Assembly: GCA_947623455.1 (NCBI GenBank)
Contig: OX392534.1
Coordinates: 32,672,926 to 32,736,925 of the forward strand
DNA length: 64,000 nucleotides
Source: Mimachlamys varia
Taxonomy: Eukaryota; Mollusca; Bivalvia; Pectinida; Pectinidae
Reading direction: 5' to 3'
The first letter of the stretch is position 1. Every line of letters begins with the position of its first letter. Both the position numbers and the translations under genes were made by a program. Shown here in pieces: positions 1 to 11,379 of the stretch. The notes below the pieces were generated by a model. The model searched no databases and was not told the DNA's origin. It worked only from the letters and a program-made list of their open reading frames with translations.

Positions 1-3000
1 CCTTTAGTGGATCAGAGAGTCAGAACCTTTAGTGGATCAGAGAGTCAGAACCTTTAGTGGATCAGAGAGTCAGAATCTTTATTGGATCAGAGAGTCAGAA
101 CCTTTAGTGGATCAGAGAGTCAGAACCTTTAGTGGATCATAGAGTCAGAACCTTTAGTAGATCAGAGAGTCAGAACCTTTAGTGGATCATAGAGTCAGAA
201 CCTTTAGTGGATCATAGAGTCAGAACCTTTGGTGGATCAGAGAGTCAGAACCTTTAGTGGATCAGAGAGTCAGAACCTTTAGTGGATCATAGAGTCAGAA
301 CCTTTGGTGGATCAGAGAGTCAGAACCTTTAGTGGATCAGAGAGTCAGAACCTTTAGTGGATCATAGAGTCAGAACCTTTAGTGGATCAGAGAGTCAGAA
401 CCTTTAGTGGATCATAAAGTCAGAACCTTTAGTGGATCATAGAGTCAGAACCTTTAGTGGATCATAGAGTCAGAACCTTTAGTGGATCATAGAGTCAGAA
501 CCTTTAGTGGATCAGAGAGTCAGAACCTTTAGTGGATCATAGTCAGAACCTTTAGTGGATCATAGAGTCAGAACCTTTGGTGGATCATAGAGTCAGAACC
601 TTTAGTGGATCAGAGAGTCAGAACCTTTAGTGGATCATAGAGTCAGAACCTTTAGTGGATCATAAAGTCAGAACCTTTAGTGGATCATAGAGTCAGAACC
701 TTTGGTGGATCATAGAGTCAGAACCTTTAGTGGATCAGAGAGTCAGAACCTTTAGTGGATCATAGAGTCAGAACCTTTAGTGGATCATAAAGTCAGAACC
801 TTTAGTGGATCAGAGAGTCAGAACCTTTAGTGGATCATAAAGTCAGAACCTTTAGTGGATCATAGAGTCAGAACCTTTAGTGGATCATAGAGTCAGAACC
901 TTTAGTGGATCATAAAGTCAGAACCTTTAGTGGATCAGAGAGTCAGAACCTTTAGTGGATCATAGAGTCAGAACCTTTAATGGATCATAGAGTCAGAACC
1001 TTTAGTGGATCATAGAGTCAGAACCCTTAGTGGATCAGAGAGTCAGAACCTTTAGTGGATCAGAGAGTCAGAACCTATAGTGGATCAGAGAGTCAGAACC
1101 TTTGGTGGATCAGAGAGTCAGAACCTTAAGTGGATCAGAGAGTCAGAACCTTTAGTGGACCATAGAGTCAGAACCTTTAGTGGATCATAGAGTCAGAACC
1201 TTTGGTGGATCAGAGAGTCAGAACCTTTAGTGGATCATAGAGTCAGAACCTTTAGTGGATCATAGAGTCAGAATCTTTAGTGGATCAGAGAGTCAGAACC
1301 TTTAGTGGATCAGAGAGTCAGAACCTTTAGTGGATCATAGAGTCAGAACCTTTAGTGGATCAGAGAGTCAGAATCTTTAGTGGATCATAGAGTCAGAACC
1401 TTTAGTGGATCATAGAGTCAGAATCTTTAGTGGATCATAGAGTCAGAACCTTTAGTGGATCAGAGAGTCAGAACCTATAGTGGATCAGAGAGTCAGAACC
1501 TTTAGTGGATCATAGAGTCAGAATCTTTATTGGATCAGAGAGTCAGAACCTTTAGTGGATCAGAGAGTCAGAACCTTTAGTGGATCATAGAGTCAGAACC
1601 TTTAGTAGATCAGAGAGTCAGAACCTTTAGTGGATCATAGAGTCAGAACCTTTAGTGGATCATAGAGTCAGAACCTTTGGTGGATCAGAGAGTCAGAACC
1701 TTTAGTGGATCAGAGAGTCAGAACCTTTAGTGGATCATAGAGTCAGAACCTTTGGTGGATCAGAGAGTCAGAACCTTTAGTGGATCAGAGAGTCAGAACC
1801 TTTAGTGGATCATAGAGTCAGAACCTTTAGTGGATCAGAGAGTCAGAACCTTTAGTGGATCATAAAGTCAGAACCTTTAGTGGATCATAGAGTCAGAACC
1901 TTTAGTGGATCATAGAGTCAGAACCTTTAGTGGATCATAGAGTCAGAACCTTTAGTGGATCAGAGAGTCAGAACCTTTAGTGGATCATAGTCAGAACCTT
2001 TAGTGGATCATAGAGTCAGAACCTTTGGTGGATCATAGAGTCAGAACCTTTAGTGGATCAGAGAGTCAGAACCTTTAGTGGATCATAGAGTCAGAACCTT
2101 TAGTGGATCATAAAGTCAGAACCTTTAGTGGATCATAGAGTCAGAACCTTTGGTGGATCATAGAGTCAGAACCTTTAGTGGATCATAGTCAGAACCTTTA
2201 GTGGATCATAGAGTCAGAACCTTTGGTGGATCATAGAGTCAGAACCTTTAGTGGATCAGAGAGTCAGAACCTTTAGTGGATCATAAAGTCAGAACCTTTA
2301 GTGGATCATAGAGTCAGAACCTTTAGTGGATCATAGAGTCAGAACCTTTAGTGGATCATAAAGTCAGAACCTTTAGTGGATCAGAGAGTCAGAACCTTTA
2401 GTGGATCATAGAGTCAGAACCTTTAGTGGATCATAAAGTCAGAACCTTTAGTGGATCATAGAGTCAGAACCTTTAGTGGATCATAGAGTCAGAACCTTTA
2501 GTGGATCAGAGAGTCAGAACCTTTAGTGGATCATAGAGTCAGAACCTTTAGTGGATCATAGAGTCAGAACCTTTAGTGGATCATAGAGTCAGAACCTTTA
2601 GTGGATCAGAGAGTCAGAACCTTTAGTGGATCATAGAGTCAGAACCTTTAGTGGATCATAAAGTCAGAACCTTTAGTGGATCATAGAGTCAGAACCTTTA
2701 GTGGATCATAGAGTCAGAACCTTTAGTGGATCATAGAGTCAGAACCTTTAGTGGATCATATAGTCAGAACCTTTAGTGGATCATAAAGTCAGAACCTTTA
2801 GTGGATCATAAAGTCAGAACCTTTAGTGGATCATAGAGTCAGAACCTAGAGTCAGAACCTTTAGTGGATCATAGAGTCAGAACCTTTAGTGGATCATAAA
2901 GTCAGAACCTTTAGTGGATCATAGAGTCAGAACCTTTAGTGGATCAGAGAGTCAGAACCTTTAGTGGATCATAGAGTCAGAACCTTTAGTGGATCAGAGA

Positions 3001-3262
3001 GTCAGAACCCTTAGTGGATCAGAGAGTCAGAACCTTTAGTGGATCAGAGAGTCAGAACCTTTAGTGGATCAGAGAGTCAGAACCTTTAGTGGATCAGAGA
3101 GTCAGAACCTTAAGTGGATCAGAGAGTCAGAACCTTTAGTGGATCAGAGAGTCAGAAGCTTTAGTGGATCAGGGAGTCATAACCTTTAGTGGATCAGAGA
3201 GTCAGAAACTTTAGTGGATCAGAGAGTCAGAACCTTTAGTGGATCAGAGAGTCAGAACCTTT
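1..3262. repeat. 25-bp satellite array, about 130 units
   Basis: A head-to-tail tandem repeat of 25 bp runs from the first base, so the array extends off the left edge. The constant core is CCTTTAGTGGATCA, followed by a variable GAGAG, TAGAG or TAAAG and then TCAGAA. A few units are 23 bp (for example near 531-545 and 1979-1990) because they lack one AG. Substitutions such as CTTTGGTGG or CTTTATTGG recur in the same order about 1448 bp apart, which shows higher-order duplication inside the array. No gene is visible in it. It ends abruptly at TTTCGGACTT. Confidence 0.97.
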
Positions 3263-4040
3263 CGGACTTAATGACAACATGCAATGTAATATCGGTAAAC
3301 AGAATCACAAACTGGGTGGTGAATTGCATGCTCATTTGAAGCTGCAGTATACAAATCCTAGTATCAGAGGTTTGTCATGATCAGGCCTGGGCCGGAATGT
3401 ATGAAACCATTCTCATGCTCAAGCATTAGATTCCGTTCTCAGACTAACTTTTACAACTCTCTTAAATCATGTCAACCGATAGGAAAAACTAAGGTAAATA
3501 TTGCAAACATTGTTTTGCCTTCATTAAAGGCCCAATATAAGTAACTTTCGGCAAAACTTGAAGCGAAAATCAAGCCTAATAACTGATTATATTTATAGAT
3601 TTATTTAACTAAAATAAGATTAACTGATATCAGCAATATTCAAGATGAATTCTTACGTGGTTACCGGTACAGCAGCAGTTGAAACTCGGTATTTGTAAAC
3701 ACGCGTCCATTTTGAACTGTCTTCGTACTTCGGCTTGTTGTTGAAGTGGGCCCCACCTGAATTATTTCAATTCTTTGGATTTTTCTGTCAAGAGTTTCTT
3801 GTTAGTTACCGCTCATGTTTACTTCGTTTTAGGCTTATTATTGCATGGTTATCAACAGATTTTTTCAGGGATTTTTCAGAATCACGGGAAAATTCCTGAA
3901 GTTAAGTATATTGAGCCTTTAAGGCTATTATCAATAATACAATATTTTAAAATTGAAATAACTACGGTATGGATCCGTTACCGAAATAAACTGAATGTTC
4001 ATATTATCAATACAATGAAATATTCTGAAATGAAATAAAT
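3263..4040. other. Unique spacer between two satellite domains
   Basis: This is non-repetitive, AT-rich sequence separating the 25-bp satellite from the 36-bp satellite/module domain. I see no convincing gene. An 87-codon open frame at 3775-4038 starts only at TTG and has no recognisable motif. The right end grades into degenerate 36-bp satellite (GATCGAAGTATAAAGATC) just before module A. Confidence 0.6.
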
Positions 4041-4461
4041 TCGATATTTACTGTAAGGATTTGTGATCGAAGTATAAAGATCTATGGTCGAAGTAAAAAG
4101 ATCTATGACCCAGGAATAAAGATCTACGATCGAAGTATAAATAATATTAAAATAATAAAAGCAGACAAAAATATTACGTAACATTTAATCAATCAATTAA
4201 AACTCTGGGTTTTTTTAAATACATATTCAAAATACATAAAGTCTTCTGGCAATGTCCATGATGTCCATATCATACGGAAGAGCTCCTAAACGTCTTCCTT
4301 CGTCCGTCCAGTATCGAGCTGGTTGGACTCCTTTGTCCGTCCAGCATCGAGCTGGTTGGACTCCTATGTCCGGCCAGCATCGCGCAGTTTGGACTTATTT
4401 TTGCTGCAGATCATTACTGTCTTTTAGAAAAATGTCCGTCCCATTTATATTCTTCGGGCAA

Positions 4462-4896
4462 TTATTCCTTTACGCCTTCGTCCACTTCGGCCGACGAACA
4501 CATTTTGCACACCATATGCTTCCGAAAACGACGAATGAAATTGGTAAACCTAGATGGAGATTTTTTTGTAGAAGAACAGGAAGTAGCAGACGGCGACGGA
4601 GCTGGCAGTGGGCTAAGCAAAGGTCTGGCTCCAGCCGGAAGTGGAGTTGGAGGTGGTGGTGGCGGACACGGGTAAATTGGATCATTGTCCCTGATCCAAC
4701 ACATTCCTCTCATGTCCCGTTTCCAGTGGGTGAAGGTGAACAAAATCTTCAATCCACGTGGTGGTGGATCAACTCCCAAGCGGTAATACTTCTTGCCAAG
4801 GGGAACTTGTGGTGGTATACCTTTCATTTCTTCTTCGTCCATGTAAGGATGGATTTTTGGTGATCTTCGACATTTCAGGAAACCAAAACAACCCAT
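4462..4896 (-). CDS. Module ORF, copy A: hypothetical 144-aa MGC-start protein
   Basis: Intact 144-codon ORF with an ATG start. I do not recognise the family. The N-terminus MGCFGFLKCRRSPK has Gly2, Cys3 and Cys9 followed by basic residues, the layout of N-myristoylated and palmitoylated membrane-anchored proteins (inference). An acidic DEEE patch follows, then the stretch KKYYRLGVDPPPRG, a W/C-rich centre (HWKRDMRGMCWIRDNDP), a proline-rich run near residues 78-90, a Ser/Pro/Ala-rich linker, and a basic FIRRFRKHM segment near the end. There is no signal peptide or transmembrane helix. The residue mix is ordinary on this strand, while the opposite-strand frame is Trp/Arg-rich and looks like a shadow. 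Two CRE-like palindromes lie about 55-100 bp upstream of the ATG. Expression is unproven. Confidence 0.5.
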   Translation of the reverse strand: MGCFGFLKCRRSPKIHPYMDEEEMKGIPPQVPLGKKYYRLGVDPPPRGLKILFTFTHWKRDMRGMCWIRDNDPIYPCPPPPPPTPLPAGARPLLSPLPAPSPSATSCSSTKKSPSRFTNFIRRFRKHMVCKMCSSAEVDEGVKE

Positions 4897-4952
4897 GATT
4901 AAAGTCTTGAGAAATTGTGCGTGTGTTTGTTGATGTTCAGGATAATCAATTA

Positions 4953-4997
4953 TGACGTCAAATTATCAGCTTAGAAACAAGCTCAATTATGACGTCA
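4953..4997 (-). promoter_or_regulatory. Paired CRE-like palindromes upstream of module ORF A
   Basis: Two perfect TGACGTCA octamers (4953-4960 and 4990-4997), the consensus CREB/ATF site, flank a small inverted repeat AGCTT-AGAAAC-AAGCT. They lie 57 and 94 bp upstream of the ORF start. The same pair occurs in other modules, for example 9293-9300/9330-9337, 27245-27252/27282-27289 and 29804-29811/29841-29848. In module G the ORF-proximal site is TGGCGTCA. A promoter role is inferred from the motif and its position; I see no TATA box. Confidence 0.45.
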
Positions 4998-5536
4998 TGA
5001 AATATCTTCAATCTCGTATGCTGCGTGATTTGAGGCACAGACAGGAAACAGGTAATAAAATCGTGTACACTTGACCAACGCAATTACAGTTTTGGAGAAA
5101 CGTAATTGAAATTAAACAATTACTTAGTATACCAATAATTATAGTTAGGAATCTGGATCTATGATCGAAGTATACCGATAATTACGGTAAGGATTTGTGA
5201 TCGAAGTATACCGATAATTACGGTAAGGATCTGTGATCGAAGTATACCGATAATTACGGTAAGGATATGTGATCGAAGTATACCGATAATTACGATCAGG
5301 ATATGTGATCGAAGTATACCGATAATTACGGTAAGGATATGTGATCGAAATATACCGATAATTACAGTAAGGATCTATGATCGAAGCATACCGATAATTA
5401 CAGTTAGGATCCGTGATCGAAATATACCGATAATTGCAGTTAGGATCTATGATCGAAGTATACCGATAATTACGGTAAGGATATGTGATCGAAGTATAAA
5501 TGGTCTAGAAGCTTATGCTTATACAGATCGAAGATC

Positions 5537-5684
5537 TAGCCCCAGGATCATAAAACAATCTTAAGTCTAAGTTTGACTTAAGTTTTGACCTAGCAAATCA
5601 CGATTAACGTTACAAAAAGTAACGCCATACGTGATTGGCTAAACACAAACTGAAGTCTGAAATTGTTTTATGATCTCGGGGCCA
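5537..5684. repeat. 148-bp foldback (inverted-repeat) element, copy 1
   Basis: The ends are imperfect inverted repeats: TAGCCCCAGGATCATAAAAC on the left and TTTTATGATCTCGGGGCCA on the right; the pairing continues inward through CTTAAGT-type sequence. It is preceded by a second small hairpin, GGTCTAGAAGC...ATACAGATC. The form is that of a non-autonomous MITE-like element, but all nine copies have the same flanks, so it now spreads with the satellite. Confidence 0.8.
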
Positions 5685-6091
5685 GGTAAATCAGTACGGT
5701 AATTACGGTAAGGATCTGTGATCGAAGTATACCGATAATTACGGTAAGGATCTGTGATCGAAGTATACCGATGATTACGGTAAGGATCTGTGATCGAAGT
5801 ATACCGATAATTACAGTTAGGATCTATGATCGGAGTATACTGATAATTACGGTAAGGATCAATGATCGAAGTGTACCGATAATTACAGTAGGATCTGAGA
5901 TCTATGTATACCGATAATTACTGTAAGGATATGTGATCGAAATATACCGATAATTACAGTAGGATCTGTGATCGAAATATACCGATAATTACGGTACGGA
6001 TATGTGATCGAAGTATACCGATAATTACGGTAAGGATCTGTGATCGAAGTATAAATGGTCTAAAAGCTTATGCTTATACAGACCGAAGATC

Positions 6092-6239
6092 TGGCCCCAG
6101 GATCATGAAACAATCTTAAGTCTAAGTTTGACTTAAGTTTTGACCTAGCAAATCACGATTAACGTTACAAAAAGTAACGCCATACTTGATTGGCTCAACA
6201 CAAACTTAAGTCTGAAATTGTTTCATGATGCCGGGGCCA
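6092..6239. repeat. 148-bp foldback element, copy 2
   Basis: The ends are TGGCCCCAGGATCATGAAAC and TTTCATGATGCCGGGGCCA, near-perfect inverted repeats. The upstream hairpin GGTCT...AGACC is at about 6057-6084. Compared with copy 1 the outer arm carries the TGGCCCC form, which pairs better. Confidence 0.82.
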
Positions 6240-8318
6240 GGTAAATCAGTACGGTAATTACGGTAAGGATCTGTGATCGAAGTATACCGATAATTACGGT
6301 AAGGATCTGTGATCGAAGTATACCGATAATTACAATTAGGATCTGTGATCTATGTATACCGATATTTACGGTAAGGATATGTGATCTATGTATACCGATA
6401 ATTACGGTAAGGATATGTGATCTAAGTGTATATCGATAATTACGGTAAGGATATGTGATCTAAGTATATCGATAATTACGGTAAGGATATGTGATCTAAG
6501 TATACCGATAATTACGGTAAGGATATGTGATCGAAGTATACCGATAATTACGGTAAGGATATGCGATCTAAGTGTATATCGATAATTACGGTAAGGATAT
6601 GTGATCTAAGTATATCGATAATTACGGTAAGGATATGTGATCGAAGAATACCGATGATTACGGTAAGGATATGTGATCTAAGTATATCGATAATTACGGT
6701 AAGGATATGTGATCTATGTATACCGATAATTACGGTAAGGATATGTGATCGAAGTATACCGATAATTACGGTAAGGATCTGTGATCGAAGTATACCGATA
6801 ATTACGGTAAGGATCTGTGATCGAAGTATACCGATAATTACAGTTAGGATCTGTGATCGAAGTATACCGATAATTGCGGTAAGGATCTATGATCGAAGTA
6901 TACCGATAATTACGGTAAGGATATGTGATCGAAGTATACCGATATTTACGGTAAGGATCTGTGATCGAAGTATACCGATAATTACGGTTAGGATCTGTGA
7001 TCGAAGTATACCGATAATTACAGTAAGGATATATGATCGAAGTATACCGATAATTACGGTAAGGATCTGTGATCGAAGTATACCGATAATTACGGTGAGG
7101 ATCTGTGATCGAAGTATACCATTGATTACAGTTAGGATCTGTGATCGAAGTATACCGATAATTACGGTAAGGATCTATGATCGAAGTATACCGATGATTA
7201 CAGTTAGGATCTGTGATCGAAGTATACTGATAATTACGGTAAGGATCTATGATCGAAGTATACCGATAATTACGGTAAGGATTTATGATCGAAGTATACC
7301 GATGATTACAGTTAGGATCTGTGATCGAAGTATACCGATAATTACGGTGAGGATCTGTGATCGAAGTATACCGATAATTACGGTAAGGATCTGTGATCGA
7401 AGTATACCGATAATTACGGTGAGGATCTATGATCGAAGTATACCGATAATTACGGTAAGGATCTGTGATCGAAGTATACCGATAATTACGGTGAGGATCT
7501 GTGATCGAAGTATACCGATGATTACAGTTAGGATCTGTGATCGAAGTATACCGATAATTACGGTAAGGATCTGTGATCGAAGTATACCGATAATTACAGT
7601 AAGGATATATGATCGAAGTATACCGATAATTACGGTAAGGATCTGTGATCGAAGTATACCGATAATTACGGTAGGATCTGTGATCGAAGTATACCGATAA
7701 TTACGGTGAGGATCTGTGATCGAAGTATACCGATAATTACGGTAAGGATCTGTGATCGAAGTAAACCGATAATTACGGTGAGGATCTGTGATCGAAGTAT
7801 AACGATGATTACAGTTAGGATCTGTGATCGAAGTATAACGATAATTACGGTAAGGATCTGTGATTGAAGTATACCGATAATTACGATAAGGATATATGAT
7901 CTGTGTATACCGATAATTACGGCAAGGATCTATGATCTAAGTATACCGATAATTACGGTAAGGATCTATGATCGAAATATACCGATAATTACGGTAAGGA
8001 TCTGTGATCGAAGTATACCGATAATTACAGTTAGGATCTATGATCGAAGTATACCGATAATTACGGTAGGACTGTGATCGAAATATACCGATAATTACAG
8101 TTAGGATCTATGATCGAAGTATACCGATAATTACGGCAAGGATCTATGATCTAAGTATACCGATAATTACGGTGAGGATCTATGATCGAAATATACCGAT
8201 AATTACGGTAAGGATATATGATCGAAGTATACCGATAATTACGGTACGGATCTGTGATCGAAGTATACCGATAAGTACAGTAAGGATCAGTGATTGAAAT
8301 ATACCGATAATTACGGTA

Positions 8319-9476
8319 TCTATGACCCAGGAATAAAGATCTACGAGCGATCGAAGTATAAATAATATTAAAATAATAAAAGCAGACAAAAATATTACGT
8401 AACATTTAATCAGTCTGTTTTTATATACATATTCAAAATACACAAAGTCCTCTGGCAATGTCCATTATGTCCATATCATACGGAAGAGCTCCTAAACGTC
8501 TTCCTATACATCCGTCAAGAATCACGCTGGTTGGACTCCTATGTCCGTCCAGTATCGCGCTGGTTGGACTCCTATGTCCGTCCAGTATCGCGCTGTTTGG
8601 ACTCCTATGTCCGTCCAGTATCGCGCTGGTTGGACTCCTATGTCCGTCCAGTATCGCGCTGTTTGGACTCCTATGGCCGTCCAGCATCGCGCTGGTTGGA
8701 CTCCTATGTCCATCCAGCATCGCGTTGTTTGGACTCATTTTTGCTGCAGATCATCACTGTCTTTTAGAAAAATGTCCGTCCCATTTATATTCTTCAGACA
8801 ACTATTCCTTTACGCCTTCGTCCACTTCGGCCGGCGAACAAATTTTGCATACCATATGCTTCCGAAAACGACGAATGAAATTAGAAAACCTAGACGGAGA
8901 TTGTTTTGTAGAAGAACAGGAAGTAGCAGACGGCGACGGAGCTGGCAGTGGGCTAAGCAAAGGTCTGGCTCCAGCCGGAAGTGGAGTTGGAGGTGGTGGT
9001 GGCGGACACGGGTAAATTGGATCATTGTCCCTGATCCAACACATTCCTCTCATGTCCCGTTTCCAGTGGGTGAAGGTGAACAAAATCTTCAATCCACGTG
9101 GTGGTGGATCAACTCCCAAGCGGTAATACTTCTTGCCAAGGGGAACTTGTGGTGGTATATCTTTCATTTCTTCTTCGTCCATGTAAGGATGGATTTTTGG
9201 TGATCTTCGACATTTCAGGAAACCAAAACAACCCATGATTAATGTTTTGAGAAAGTATGCGTGTGTTTGTTGATGTTCAGGATAATCAATTATGACGTCA
9301 AATTATCAGCTTAGAAACAAGCTCAATTATGACGTCATGAAATATCTTAAATCTCGCGATCGTATGCTGCGTGATTTGAGGCACAGACAGGAAACAGGTA
9401 ATGAAATCGTGTACACTTGACCAACGCAATTACAGTTTTGGAGAAACGTAATTGAAATTAAACAAATACTTAGTAT
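8319..9476 (-). repeat. Module B: repeated cassette, copy 2
   Basis: Same organisation as module A. The 33-bp minisatellite has 7 units (about 8512-8733). The two TGACGTCA palindromes are at 9293-9300 and 9330-9337. The block is nearly identical to module G at an offset of 29,202 bp (29,235 bp beyond the minisatellite, because G has one more 33-bp unit). Confidence 0.88.
8802..9236 (-). CDS. Module ORF, copy B: hypothetical 144-aa MGC-start protein
   Basis: Full-length 144-codon copy starting at ATG with the MGCFGFLKCRRSPK N-terminus. It differs from copy A at a few residues (for example KD for KG before IPPQVPLGKK, KQS for KKS after the Ser-rich linker, and CKICSPAE for CKMCSSAE near the end). 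It has the same proline-rich centre and ends ...EVDEGVKE. After its stop the 33-bp minisatellite is open in the same frame on this strand, but several stops separate the two. Function unknown. Confidence 0.5.
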   Translation of the reverse strand: MGCFGFLKCRRSPKIHPYMDEEEMKDIPPQVPLGKKYYRLGVDPPPRGLKILFTFTHWKRDMRGMCWIRDNDPIYPCPPPPPPTPLPAGARPLLSPLPAPSPSATSCSSTKQSPSRFSNFIRRFRKHMVCKICSPAEVDEGVKE

Positions 9477-9623
9477 ACCAATAATTACAGTTAGGATCTA
9501 TGATCGAAGTATACCAATAATTACGGTAAGGATATGTGATCGAAGTATACCGATAATTACGGTAAGGATATGTGATCGAAGTATAAATGGTCTAAAAGCT
9601 TATGCTTATACAGACCGAAGATC

Positions 9624-9771
9624 TGGCCCCAGGATCATGAAATAATCTTAAGTCTAAGTTTGACTTAAGTTTTGACCTAGCAAATCACGGTTAACGTTAC
9701 AAAAAGTAACGCCATACTTGATTGGCTCAACACAAACTTAAGTCTGAAATTGTTTCATGATGCCGGGGCCA
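9624..9771. repeat. 148-bp foldback element, copy 3
   Basis: The same TGGCCCC...GGGGCCA ends and the same flanking hairpin as copy 2. It lies 148 bp downstream of module B. Confidence 0.8.
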
Positions 9772-11231
9772 GGTAAATCAGTACGGTAATTACGGTAAGG
9801 ATCTGTGATCGAAGTATACCGATAATTACGGTAAGGATCTGTGATCGAAGTATACCGATAATTACAGTTAGGATCTGTGATCTATGTATACCGATATTTA
9901 CGGTAAGGATATGTGATCTATGTATACCGATAATTACGGTAAGGATATGTGATCTAAGTGTATATCGATAATTACGGTAAGGATATGTGATCTAAGTATA
10001 TCGATAATTACGGTAAGGATCTATGATCTAAGTATATCGATAATTACGGTAAGGATCTATGATCTAAGTATATCGATAATTACGGTAAGGATCTGTGATC
10101 GAAGTATACCGATAATTACAGTTAGGATCTGTGATCTATGTATACCGATATTTACGGTAAGGATATGTGATCTATGTATACCGATAATTACGGTAAGGAT
10201 ATGTGATCTAAGTGTATATCGATAATTACGGTAAGGATATGTGATCTAAGTATATCGATAATTACGGTAAGGATCTATGATCTAAGTATATCGATGATTA
10301 CGGTAAGGATATGTGATCGAAGTATATCGATGATTACGGTAAGGATATGTGATCTATGTATATCGATGATTACGGTAAGGATATGTGATCTATGTATACC
10401 GATAATTACGGTAAGGATATGTGATCTAAGTGTATATCGATAATTACGGTAAGGATCTATGATCTAAGTATATCGATGATTACGGTAAGGATATGTGATC
10501 GAAGTATATCGATAATTACGGTAAGGATATGTGATCTAAGTATATCGATGATTACGGTAAGGATATGTGATCTATGTATACCGATAATTACGGTAAGGAT
10601 ATGTGATCTAAGTGTATATCGATAATTACGGTAAGGATATGTGATCTAAGTATATCGATAATTACGGTAAGGATCTATGATCTAAGTATATCGATGATTA
10701 CGGTAAGGATATGTGATCGAAATATACCGATAATTACAGTTAGGATCTATGATCGGAGTATACCGACAATTACGGTAAGGATCTGTGATCGAGGTGTACC
10801 GATAATTACAGTTAGGATCTGTGATCGAAGTATACCGATGACTACGGTAAGGATCTGTGATCGAAGTGTACCGATAATTACGGTAAGGATCTATGATCTA
10901 AGTATACCGATAATTACGGTAAGGATATGTGATCCAAATATATCGATAATTACGGTAAGGATATGTGATCTAAGTATATCGATAATTACGGTAAGGATCT
11001 ATGATCTAAGTATACCGATAATTACGGTAAGGATATGTGATCTATGTATACCGATAATTACAGTAGGATCTGTGATCGAAATATACCGATAATTACGGTA
11101 CGGATATGTGATCGAAGTATACCGATAATTACGGTAAGGATCTGTGATCGAAGTATACCGATAATTACGGTAAGGATATGTGATCGAAGTATAAATGGTC
11201 TAAAAGCTTATGCTTATACAGACCGAAGATC

Positions 11232-11379
11232 TGGCCCCAGGATCATGAAACAATCTTAAGTCTAAGTTTGACTTAAGTTTTGACCTAGCAAATCACGGTT
11301 AACGTTACAAAAAGTAACGCCATACTTGATTGGCTCAACACAAACTTAAGTCTGAAATTGTTTCATGAAGCCGGGGCCA
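11232..11379. repeat. 148-bp foldback element, copy 4
   Basis: Nearly identical to copy 3; the right arm reads CATGAAGCCGGGGCCA. It is the last copy before the long uninterrupted satellite run. Confidence 0.8.

Larger units (their letters stand above)
4041..5126 (-). repeat. Module A: about 1.1-kb repeated cassette, copy 1
   Basis: First of eight copies of a cassette embedded in the 36-bp satellite. Reading the minus strand there is, in order: an upstream block with two TGACGTCA palindromes (4990-4997, 4953-4960), the 144-codon ORF (4896-4462), a short 33-bp minisatellite with three units (about 4300-4407), a conserved block that contains GATATGGACATCATGGACAT, and an AT-rich end (TAATATTAAAATAATAAAAG on the plus strand). 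The right edge has an imperfect CAATTAC/GTAATTG hairpin before the satellite starts. The same order is found in modules B to H. Confidence 0.85.
5127..8318. repeat. 36-bp satellite block between modules A and B
   Basis: Tandem 36-bp monomers with core GTATACCGATAATTACGGTA, followed by AGGATCTGTGATCGAA or a variant. Each monomer holds a 5-bp dyad TACCG...CGGTA around ATAATTA and two GATC sites. Occasional 35-bp monomers lack one A after GGT. The block is interrupted by two foldback elements (5537-5684, 6092-6239). Because 36 is divisible by 3 and most monomers lack stops, it produces long spurious open frames (for example 6561-7700). Confidence 0.95.

Noticed and set aside
1..3262. CRISPR-like array
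   Set aside because: There are no spacers; the 25-bp units are directly adjacent, and the window is eukaryotic.
3775..4038. 87-codon open frame in the spacer
   Set aside because: It starts at TTG, has no recognisable motif, and ends in degenerate satellite.
4252..4863. Plus-strand 203-codon frame over module A and its equivalents in other modules
   Set aside because: It is the antisense shadow of the 144-codon minus-strand ORF and minisatellite; composition is Trp/Arg-rich and it differs in length and frame between modules.
6561..7700. 379-codon open frame, and similar ICDRSIPIITVR-type frames throughout the satellite on both strands
   Set aside because: The monomer is 36 bp (12 codons) and usually lacks stops, so long frames arise automatically; frames break wherever a 35-bp monomer occurs and there is no start context or non-repeat domain.
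8433..8738. Minus-strand extension of the module ORF through the 33-bp repeats into RLGALPYDMDIMDIAR
   Set aside because: In B and G it is in the same frame as the ORF but separated by several stops; in A, D and H the repeat, tail and ORF frames do not agree. No splice pair rescues it in all copies, so I did not call a second exon.
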